From contig JAVFKD010000016.1 in the NCBI GenBank assembly GCA_036429605.1, positions 2,232,001 to 2,296,000 on the forward strand: a stretch of 64,000 bases of DNA, in the 5' to 3' direction. The notes below the pieces were generated by a model. The model had not been told where the DNA came from. It worked only from the letters and a program-made list of their open reading frames with translations, and did not search any database. Positions 47,752 through 57,447 of this stretch are shown here, one piece after another. A program made the position numbers and the translations under genes. How positions within the stretch are numbered: position 1 is the first letter of the stretch; each line of letters opens with the position of its first letter. The stretch is from Cladobotryum mycophilum. Its lineage: Eukaryota > Ascomycota > Sordariomycetes > Hypocreales > Hypocreaceae.

Positions 47752-50270
47752 CTACGCGTCGAGCTGCACGTAGTTGGCAGGGAACAGGCCCTGCTGACCA
47801 TTGAAGTGACCAAACCACCAGTCCTCGTCTGGGAACTCCAAGTTTGTAACCTTGGCATCTTCGGGGAAGCTCAGTTCTGCAAACACAACAATTAGCCATC
47901 AGTTCCAACTCTTCACGCAACCAACTCTATAACGACGCAGGACATTCCAAACTTACCGTTATCTTCTGCGGCCTCGTAGTCATACAAGGCGGTAGCAGTT
48001 GGTCCAGAACTGGCACCGGCCGGATGCGAGTCGTGTGCCACGGGGGCTGACTCCAGCTCTGGTTCCGGTTCCGGCTGTCTGCTAGCAGCAACTGGTGCCG
48101 GGGGTGGGTGAGGAGCAGCAACCTCGTCGTCGACAAGCTCGACGTAGTTGCTGGGGAACAAACCGCTCTCTCCCTTTGCATTGGTTCCCATCCACCAATC
48201 CTCATCCACCATGTCGATGTTGTTAACGTACTGTCCCTCAACAAGGTCGATCTCATTGTCTTCGGCCTTCTCGTAGTCATACTGCACAATTGCGCGCTTG
48301 CCTCCCTGCTCACTCGGTACCTCATTGTGATCAAAAGTCTGCTCTGCGACCGCACCAGCAGCTGACCTGGCCACGTACTGTGCCTCATCCTCATCCTGAA
48401 GCTCCTCTTCCTTTGGCACAGGAACTTGGCTAGGGGGCATAGGTGGTGGTGCTGGCAGCTCCTCAGTAAGTGGCAACACACCACGAGCAACCGGCGCAGC
48501 GACGCGGATTGGAGATGAATCAAGCTCATGAGCCGGAGGCTGGAATGCTGAAGCATCATCCTCTTCCTCCTCGTCATCAACTGGGGGTGGCCGACTAGGA
48601 AGGCCTGGCAGTGCGAAGCCACCAGCAGGCCCAGGCCTGGAGCCTGGAGGGGGTGGAGGAGGAGCTGTAGCTTCTTCCTCTTCAAAAGATCTCGCTCCCG
48701 GAGGAGGTGGAGCTGCTGCTCCGATGGGGGCGGTGTTCTTGAACTGATCGCGCAATGCACTAACGCCGCCCCTGGCAGGAGAGTCGGGCTCTGCCGCAAC
48801 TTGGCGTGTGGCTTCTCCTGTGTTCTGCTGGCTCACAGGTTCAGAGTCCTGCGGACCACGAACAGGAACACTGCTTGTTTGCACTGGCGCCCAAGTCTTT
48901 CCAGTATAGCCGCTTCTCCACTCGCTTCCACTCTTTTGCTGGACAACAGGTGCCGCAGAGGGTGAAGAAGCACTGCCAATGGATTCTCCCCTCTCCCTAG
49001 CCTTCTTCTCCGCCCAAATCTGGGCAGGAGTCTTTCCACCTTGGTCAGCAAATGTTCTGCTTGTGCCTCCAAGTGGAGCTGCTGTGGCACCAGCCGGTGC
49101 GCCAAATCCTAGACCAGGAGTAGGCGCCTTGGTACCAGTGAAGGCAGCAGCGCCGGCAAACTTCTTAGCAACCTTGGGCTTGGGGAGGGAGGTCAGACGC
49201 TCCGCCTGGGGCTGAGAGAATGCAGCAGCTCGGTCGGCAAGTGAAGCGGCCTCTTGGGACTCTTCCACAGGCTTTTGAGCCTTTGCCCTGATGGCGGCGA
49301 TGTCAACCTTTCCGACGGGTTCGTATGAACCCTTGACAGGAGTCGGTCGGTCATCTCCAGTCTTCTGAGCTTGCGCGCGGATGGCCGCAATATCAACCTT
49401 GCCTACAGGTTTGTACCCACCCTTGATGACATCGGCATCATCTTGTCGAGCCTCACCTGCGAATCGTGAAGGCTCAGACTTCTGGCTTGTGAGCTCTGCC
49501 ATGTTCACCTTTGTGGGTTGATAAGCTGGCGCGACCTTTTCAATTTGGGTCCTTGTGACAGGAGGGGCATTGGATCCCCAGCCATCTGCGTCAACATTAT
49601 TATCTCTCTGGGATCGGGCAGCAACAAGTGGGTCTACACGAGCAGCGCTAGATGAAGTAGGTGAGAAAACTGGCTTGGACTTGACTGGTGGGGGAGCTGG
49701 AGGAGCAGTTCCAGCAGAGCTGCCAGCCGAGTACTTGGCCCCTGAAGCATCAGCAACTTTTTGCATAATTGACGCGGGGTCTAGGTCGGTGTCCGATCGA
49801 GCGGTGATCTGGACATGGTATCCATGCAAGACTTTAGAGACGGCTGCCAAGTGGCTTGTAAAGTATCCCTTTGTACGTTCGGGGACGCCTCCTCCACACC
49901 ATGCAATCAAGACGTATTTAGGCAAGGCTGTATTGGGGTCCTTGACCTTGACGAACGCGAACTGGATTCGGCCCTCGTTGAAGTCCTCGTTCAACTCGGT
50001 CAACTCGCCATCTAATATACCCAGTTAGCAACTACTTTTGAGAGAGGGAAGAGGCAGCAGATGAAGCATTAACATACCGCCTGTGCTTTCAACCTTGAGG
50101 ACGCTCTCCTTGGCCCCACTATCCTGGAAGGCATTTACCAAGGGAGCTTGGACCGAGAAGAGTGCCCATTGGGCGTGGGTGGGAGAATTGGATGTGACAT
50201 TTCCGTTGACAACTCCAGCATAGCTGCTTTTTATGGAGGGTCCGTTTGTCGACAAGTTCAAAGAAGCCAT
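47752..50270 (-). CDS. ABP1: Abp1 (drebrin-like) actin-binding protein: ADF-H plus two SH3 domains
   Basis: Abp1 binds F-actin in cortical endocytic patches, activates Arp2/3 and recruits regulators through SH3. Three exons (50270..50078, 50011..47957, 47876..47752) with agreeing phases give 790 residues. The ADF-homology domain covers about residues 8-140 (AQWALFSVQ, IQFAFVKVKDPNTALPKYVLIAWCG, AVSKVLHGYHVQITARSDTD). Two near-identical motifs follow (GGYKPVGKVDIAAIRAQAQK and GSYEPVGKVDIAAIRAKAQK), plus a related VNMAELTSQK, resembling the acidic/WH2-like repeats of fungal Abp1. KTPAQIWAEKKARERGES is a conserved Abp1 motif. Pro-rich segments (APPPPPPGSRPGPAG) follow. The first SH3 (RAIVQYDYEKAEDNEIDLVEGQY...FPSNYVELV) is complete. 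The second (TATALYDYEAAEDNE...DWWFGHFNGQQGLFPANYV) is split by the last intron. The gene is divergent from GRX3/4, with 635 bp between the starts. Confidence 0.92.
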
Positions 50271-50905
50271 TTTGAAAAGTGATTGGGATACGATGGTGAC
50301 TGTGAAGGATTAAGGAGGGATTGCTTCCCAATAGCTCTCAGCGAGTCTAAGCAAGCAGCCAAGGACCCGGAATAGGAGTAGAACCGGAGGGGTAGAGGAT
50401 ATCAGACAAAAGAAACTGACTCGGACGGCTCCCTGACTAGCACAGCTAAGAGGAGCGTCTCTCTTTATGATTGAAGGAAAGAGAAGAAGGTGCTTCGTGG
50501 CAGAAGAAGAAGAAAAGAAGAGGAGAAGCTGGGCTTTCAACCTGATCTTCGTCGGACATCGACGTGTACATTGACGTTGCTCTGTCGATGGGGGGCGGGG
50601 TGTTCTAGTACTGCTTAGCTGCATAAACGGTGGGGAACGAACAATCTGGTAGCAATGACAGGAAACGTGGCAGACTATTGCACCTATCGGGACATGAGGC
50701 GGATTGAGGCTTGTTACAGACAATAAGCATGTGGCTGAAGTGCAGCCTCAAATGACGCAAGAGGGCCCCTCACCAATCCCGGCGCCTGAGAACGAAAAGC
50801 CCCGCCAAGATCAACCACCGACCAAAATCACTGAGCGCGCCGACAGTCGGATCTTGATTCCTAATCCAAATCTGCATCCCATACGTCTAAGCGCAACAAG
50901 ACATC
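50271..50905. other. Bidirectional promoter region (ABP1 / GRX3/4)
   Basis: 635 bp separates two divergent start codons. A CCAAT box is visible on the plus strand at about 50774. The ABP1 side is rich in AGAAG/GAAG on the plus strand (a CT-rich leader for the minus-strand gene). No further gene is supported. Confidence 0.5.
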
Positions 50906-51744
50906 ATGTCGACAATCGCAGAGGTGACGAGTTATGCGGAATGGGAGCAGTTGTTGGGCTCTCTGCCTGCAACAACTCTCCTGATCGTTTCCTTCCATGC
51001 GCCTTGGGCAGCACCCTGTACCCAGATGGCCACCGTTCTGTCGACACTGGCATCCGAATATCCCGTTAACGAACCGCTCAGCACCAAGTGGGTGTCCATA
51101 AATGCCGAGGAGCTCAGCGATATCAGCGAGGCATACGATGTCACGGCCGTGCCATTCCTGGTTCTTTTGCGAAATGGCCAGATGATTGAGACGGTCAGCG
51201 GCAGCAGTGCGCTCAAGGTTCGAACGGCCATCGAAACCCATGCAGGCAAAGACGGGAAGTCTGCACCAGTTACAGATGCATCAAACGGATTACAGCAGAC
51301 TGGAGACCCAGCCAAGGTCGAGCAGGCGGAGGTTGACCCAGCCAAGCAAAAGGAAGAGTTGTTTAAACGCCTTGGAGATCTGGTCAAGGCAGCACCCGTC
51401 ATGCTCTTTATGAAGGGAACACCAAGCTCCCCACAATGCGGGTTTTCACGGCAAATGGTTGCATTGTTGCGAGAAAACGCTGTTAAATACGGGTTCTTCA
51501 ATATTCTTGCCGACGATGATGTGAGGCAAGGCTTAAAGGAATATGCCGATTGGCCAACTTTCCCTCAGTTGTGGATTGACGGCGAACTTGTTGGTGGTCT
51601 GGATATTGTAAGTTCTTTTCACTGCAACGTATTGATGCTCTATTCCCCCACAGACTGACAAATACGCAGGTCAAGGAGGAACTTGGAAATGACACGGATT
51701 TCTTCAAACCATACAGTGTCAATGCTGAGGCTACTGCAGCATAA
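50906..51744 (+). CDS. GRX4: Monothiol glutaredoxin Grx3/4 (thioredoxin-like plus CGFS glutaredoxin domain)
   Basis: These cytosolic-nuclear proteins bind a [2Fe-2S] cluster with glutathione and signal iron status to transcription factors and to iron-loading pathways. Two exons (50906..51607 and 51670..51744) with a 62 bp intron give 258 residues. The N-terminal thioredoxin-like domain (residues 1-110) has WAAPC in place of the usual WCGPC, so one redox Cys is missing, as is usual in this family. A linker rich in Ala, Glu and Lys leads to the glutaredoxin domain, with KGTPSSPQCGFSRQMV (active-site CGFS, Cys at about 178), then WPTFPQLWIDGELVGGLDI, where the TFPQ contains the cis-Pro and glutathione site. 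Length and architecture match the family. Yeast paralogues Grx3 and Grx4 cannot be told apart here; most filamentous fungi have one gene. Confidence 0.93.
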
Positions 51745-52572
51745 GGGGGCGGGCTTAATAAGGGCGCCTCTTAAACCACCATTCCCCATTCCCATCCAAT
51801 GACTTGTTGGAACTATTTACGCCGAGATGCCCCCATAAATGGTGTCTCAGAATCATACGGAGAATGCTCAACTATCAATCCTTTGAACCCATGCATCTTA
51901 TGGAAGGTTCAGTCGGAGCAATATGAATTAGACGTTGGCAGGTAAAACAAGAGATGCGCAGAAGAAGTGCGTACGAAGACTTTTATTGGCTGATTTGTTG
52001 GGCACGACGGTTAAAAACGTGTGACAACTATGCGATGGCAGAGGACGAAACATTGTCTCACTGGACATGAGTGTAGGCGGTGACTGGTGGAGTTTGTCAT
52101 TGCATGGGGGTGAGACGCAACGCAACGCTATCAGTAATGTTGCCGAGGATGAATAAAAATGGAATTTGAGCTAATACGGAGTTGTGAATATTGACCTTTT
52201 TTCTTCTTAATGTGTACTGCTACGAGACCTATTTCTCCGCTCCAAGTTTTCATCGTAATCAGTGACTAGAAGTTGATGTGATGTTATTAGAAGACGCTTG
52301 GAGATGTGGGTAATGAATATGATGCAACATTTGCACTAGAGGGTTTCTTGGGTTACTTAGTATAGAGTAGTTTACGAGTTTTTACTGGGCCTTTTGTTCT
52401 TTTTCCATTTGCTTCCAAAGCACGTCTTGAATTGCAATGTCAATGATTGCCAAAACACATCAAGGGTAGACAGACGGACGGACGTTACCGCAACTGCTGA
52501 CAAATTCGCAACAAGGTTAGAGACCAAGGTAGGTACTAGTAATAGATGTACGACATATTAAGTGGTGGTGGC

Positions 52573-52596
52573 CACACACACACACACACACACACA
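52573..52596. repeat. (CA)n microsatellite
   Basis: About twelve CA units in intergenic DNA. Confidence 0.9.
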
Positions 52597-54064
52597 GATG
52601 GCAGACGAATGGCAGATGGTGAAGGAACTACATAATAAGACTGATGATAAAGGTGACTCACACCTGCGACAACCCGACGCCACAATTCAGACTAACGATG
52701 CACCCAATCATTGTTTGACGGGGTTAAGGAACTTGGGATTTAAAGAACTGGATCCAATCAACTGCCGTGCCAAATTGGTGATGGAGCACACCCACCAGAG
52801 CGGCAGCCAAGAAATATGACAAAGTGATAACAGCTTGCAGCAATAGTCCATGGAGATTGAAAAGTCCTTTGTCAGAGTTGGTAACGCATGGAAGACGACT
52901 AGGTACCTACAGTAGCTTGAGACTTCCCACACGAGGGGGAAAAGGGCAAGGGAAAAAGTGCACATCCAAGGTGCTGAGTTACAACTAAGTTACATGACTC
53001 TGAGCTTGGGGTAAGAAAACAGGGAAGTAAATGTAGGTGCCTAGCCAAACTAACTGGTACTCCTCCACCAAGGTGCTAGAGGTGACGGGAGCTTTAGGGG
53101 GTAGAGAGGAGTCGTGTTGCTATCCCATGGATTAAAGCAACTGTACGGAGTACACCGGGTACGTAATCATAATAAAATAAATAAACAATTAAATAAATGC
53201 AGTGGTAAAAGGGCATTAAATAGATAGGTGCTAAATACATGCATGCTGCTCCCCATCATAAGACCTCGCTGCCCCATCTCTCAACTCAGAGTATCATTGG
53301 ATCTCGTAAATGTACGTCGAGTGCATATGCCGACTTTGGATATTGAAGAGGGAGAGAAAAAGAAAAAACCAGGCCACTTACGCATCCGGCACCCAGCCTG
53401 CGTATCTCACCCCCACCATCGCGATCACCGGGGGGTCACCACCTAAAAGTACCTTGACCAAGTATTTATACCGTGTTAAGACGAACATACCCAAAATCCA
53501 CAACGTCGTAATTCTAGCCAGACCGTTTTCCTCTTTTCTTTTCTGCATCCCTCCATCCGCTCCGCTGGACTCAAGCGACAACTGTAAGTCAAGGTCCGCC
53601 TTTAAATACCAGGTGTCGCAGCCAATTTGACTGACTTGCCAAGCACCCAAACCTTCCTCCTTCTCGAGCTCATTCATGTCTCTTACCAAATAGCTTGCCG
53701 AGTTCGCAGCATACCTACCTATCCATCGGCCCCGTCGCTTGTCTTCTTTCTCATTCTCTCTCTTCCTACTACCAACGTGGGAAGCGCTCAAAGTTCGGCA
53801 GCGAATTTCCGCTGCGCATTCCACCATCGCTAGATCTGCTGGGGGCACAGTGCGCCGTCTAGCAACTGGGTGTGATTGCTTGTTTGCTGTTTCAACTCGG
53901 CGGATATAAGGTCAATACCAGACGACACACGAACCTCTCAGCCGATAGCGACTGGGAACCAGGCTGCGTTGTCTCATCCCCCTCAAGAATCTCAACGCTC
54001 CTCGAGCTCTAATTTATGCGTCACGGCGACCCGAAACGAGACGCCGCTTGTGAGGCCGGCTGAT

Positions 54065-54085
54065 GACGACGACGACGACGACGAC
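54065..54085. repeat. (GAC)n tract
   Basis: Seven GAC units about 80 bp before the Zn2Cys6 gene's start codon. Confidence 0.9.
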
Positions 54086-54164
54086 TAAAATTTGCCTGTC
54101 ATCCTTAACTCCGAGAAGCCTCATTATCGAGTGCGATAACACGATAACCCCTCATTCCATCACG

Positions 54165-56916
54165 ATGACTCCCACGCCCCCATCAACCAACTCGTCTACA
54201 GGAGCTCGTTCCCCCGAGGAGCAGTTTCGAGTCGTTAGGAAGAGAAATCGAGTGCCCTTGAGCTGTTACCCCTGCAGAACAAGAAAGTACGTTCACACCT
54301 CTATTAATGCCACCATCTTTATCAAGGCTTAGATTTGCTAACATATTATCAGGTTGTAAGTGATGGCGACGAAAACATGTTGGGGGTTCTGAGATAAGTT
54401 AACTAATGGTACCGCAGGAAATGTGATAGGAGTCACCCATGCAGCAATTGTACCAAACGAGAGGGCATGGATACAACGTCTTGCTCTTACGCAGCTCCTG
54501 TCTCCCGGAAGAAGAATCAAAATCAAGCAGATGCGAGTCCTGATGACATGCAAAACCGCATCGATAGATTGGAAGGCCTCGTTCTATCCTTGATGCATGG
54601 TGGTGCTAATATAGACCCCGCCTCCGCTGCCGCCGCTGGTCGCGATATGTCTGGATCCCATTCAGTGGCCGATAGTGGCTCATCCGCTAAAGTAGGTAGA
54701 GATGATGGTCACATGGTTGAAGATGAGAGCGATGATGACGATGGGCTGGCTGCGTCTCTGGGTGTTCTGAAGGTCGACGTCAACAAGGGAAAGTCGATGT
54801 ACATGGGCCAGGCTCACTGGCACACGATTCTTGCAGACATCTCAGAAGTAAAAAATTACTTCATGTCGCATAAGAAGGAATTGGAGACGAGCTATGAGCG
54901 TGTCAGATCCTCCAAACCACAGACTGCGCGTGAAGGGCCTACGTTGTTGCTGGGCGCTCTCCCCGCCTCGGAAATCGAGCTGCGTGCGGAGTTGCCTCCG
55001 AAATCTAGCATACTTACACTCTGTAGCCGCTACTTCAATTCCATGGACAACGCCGTCAGCATCATTCACGGGCCAACCTTCTTTAACCAGTTGAAAAAGC
55101 ACTGGGAAGATCCTTCGAAAACCTCAATAATGTGGCTCGGGATGCTCTACTCGATACTTTGTCTGGCCATGCTGAGCTATCACAAAGTTGGGGACGAGCC
55201 TCCCGAGTGGAGAGGCCGAACATTGGAGCTTGCATCTGAGTATCGCCTGCGGACCGTACAATGTCTGATCAAGGCGGATTATACAAAACCAGTCGAGTAT
55301 ACCGTTGAAACAATGATTTTATACGTCTTTGGAGAGTATTCTTCTCGGTGGGATGCTGATCTTGGGCTATGGCTCATCGTCTCGCTCATCACAAGGATAG
55401 CTTTCCGCATGGGGTACCACCGCGATGCAAAGTGGTTCCCTTCAATTACTCCGTTCCAAGCAGTAAGTCGACCACAGCCATGTTTTGCACGAGATGCATC
55501 ACCGTTGGCGCATAATTTTTTTGCTATCACGGGCGATTCTAACAATTCTTTAGGAAATGAGGCGGCGTACATGGGCGTTGCTGCGCATGGCTGATATCAT
55601 CTTTTCACACCAGGTGTCATTGCCTAGTATGATATACGAACATGATTGCGACACGCAATTCCCAAACAACCTGTTTGACGATGAGTTTCACCCTGATACC
55701 AAAGAATTACCTCCGTCTCGACCTGCGTCTGAGCCAACGCCGGTGTCCTACATGATCGCGAAAGCGAAACTGTGTAACGAGCTGGGAAATATCCTGCAAG
55801 CTACTAACAGAGTCGGCAAGTCTATTCCATACGACGAGGTCATTCGCTTTGATGCAAAGCTGCGGCAGATTATGCAGGAACTGCCTCCTCATTTGAAGCT
55901 TACCACATTAGAGGGCTCTCATGATCCAGTAACCCTAATCGTCGCGCGATTTAACGTTGATATATTATATCAAAAGATGCTGTGTCTTCTACACCGCAAG
56001 TATATAGCCAGGGCGAGGCAAAACCCAAGATATACATTCTCGCGACGAAGTGCCATTGAGGCTTCGATGCAAGCTATGGATCACTTAGCTAAGCTTCACC
56101 GCGAGTCACAAGGCAATGGAAGGCTACGCTCCGTTTCCTGGTACGTCAAGTCTGTTGCGACCAAAGAGTTCGTTTTGCCTGCCATGCTCATTGTCTTGGA
56201 CCTTCATTATGACAATATGTCACGACAACCAGGATCACCATCTCATGAGGGTGCTTTTCTGTGGTCCAAGGAACAGAGAGGTAAAATGATCGAGTCGCTT
56301 GACAACGCACGACTCATCTGGTCAGCTCTTGCTCACACATCGATGGAAGCCTTTAAGGCAGCAAAGATTATTGAAATTATGTTAGAGAAGATTAAGAATC
56401 CGGCGAATCCTGGTGATGAAATTCCAGAGACGTCTCGATCAGATTCAATATCTGCCTCAACAACTAGTCAAACACTTGACCAAACTCCGTCGACTCAAGG
56501 GTTGACTAGTCCTTCTGCTTTTGTCAATCTCGGTGGTCTAGATATGAACCCCTTCTCCCCCTCTGGTAATGGCTTTATGGGCATGGATTTCAGTATGCCA
56601 CCAGTGAACAGTTTAGACTTGCAAATGGATTCACTCAATGTACCCGGGCCACAGTCTCCTCTTTCCATGTTCGCAAGTATGGGCGGCACAGGAACCCCTG
56701 GAGATCTGATGGCCAACTTTGACTGGGTACGTTTGCGACTTGCGGGAATCCTTCAAGTGACGAGTTCTGGCTAACAATGCTAAATAGGGCGCATTCGAGA
56801 ACTATGCACAAATGACAACGTGGGGAGCTGACCAAAGCTTTCAGATCTACGGTACTACAGGAGATCAATCTTCACCTGAACAAGGATCCGATGCTGGAAT
56901 GATGAATGGTCAATAA
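54165..56916 (+). CDS. Zn2Cys6 fungal-specific transcription factor, with a 3-nt microexon
   Basis: Five exons fit: 54165..54286, 54353..54355, 54418..55462, 55554..56726 and 56788..56916, giving 823 residues. The zinc cluster needs the 3-nt microexon GTT: joining the exons gives CYPCRTRKLKCDRSHPCSNC, with spacing C-X2-C-X6-C-X5-C-X2-C. Skipping it gives X5 and breaks the motif. A heptad-containing dimerisation segment (MQNRIDRLEGLVLSLM) follows, then an acidic linker. From about residue 150 a fungal_trans-type regulatory domain is seen (PPKSSILTLCSRYFNSMDNA, LGMLYSILCLAMLSYHK, RIAFRMGYHRDAKWFPSITP, MRRRTWALLRMADIIFSHQV). The Met/Pro/Gly-rich C-terminus (FSPSGNGFMGMDFSMPP) may activate transcription. 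Adjacent genes do not suggest a pathway. Start ATG 54165 is chosen because the upstream frame is a poly-Thr run translated from the GAC repeat. Confidence 0.87.
54353..54355 (+). other. 3-nt microexon (GTT) of the Zn2Cys6 gene
   Basis: Flanked by AG (54351-54352) and by a GTAAGT donor (54356-54361). The introns are 66 bp and 62 bp. Its three bases complete a Lys codon and begin a Leu codon in RTRKLKC. Reading through it would meet a TAA at once. Confidence 0.75.
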
Positions 56917-57447
56917 ATAATTCTTTTTGATATACGGAGCACTACCTGTATGATATAGTAATGTGTTATGACAGGGACCTGGGTTTGCAGTGTAATTAAA
57001 GCGATAAATATCAAGGCAATAAACATCTCCTCCATCTTTGCTTCGCTCTCATATTGCTCCCTGCTTTGTTTTCGTAATGATTAGTCATCATCGATAAATG
57101 TGCATCGCGACGGCCCGCGTGAAATGCATGCGTCGGGCTCCAACACCTTTACGTCATTTGTAATAAAATGATATTACGCCTCACGGAGTGCTCTCGCAAA
57201 AGGAAAAAGGCGATTTGCTATCATGGATCAGTGCAAGCTTCCTGTGCTGTGCAACAAGCCCTGATATCTCCAAAGAACGTGCTTGCAATCGGCACTGCCT
57301 GAATAGCCTCTCGGTCCTCCAACTTTGGCAAGCGCTGCTGTGATCGCGCGCTTGTCTTGGGCTCACACGCAGTTTGACCCGACTAAGTGACTTAGTTTCT
57401 CCTCTTCATCGATTGCATCATCAAAAGTCTCATCCATCCTGTACAAC
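56917..57447. other. Spacer between Zn2Cys6 and F-box genes
   Basis: 531 bp between two genes on the same strand. A TACGGAG word occurs at 56932, just past the stop of the Zn2Cys6 gene. No gene is supported. Confidence 0.5.

Larger units (their letters stand above)
51745..54164. other. 2.4 kb intergenic region upstream of the Zn2Cys6 gene
   Basis: No gene is supported. It contains a (CA)n tract, TAGGTACCTA at 52900, TACGGAGTA at 53144 and AATAAATAAA-type AT-rich sequence near 53170-53200. From about 53500 it looks like the leader of the Zn2Cys6 gene, ending with a GAC repeat at 54065-54085. Confidence 0.45.

Noticed and set aside
53378..53848. Minus-strand open frame of 156 codons
   Set aside because: It is antisense to the probable leader of the Zn2Cys6 gene and resembles no known family.
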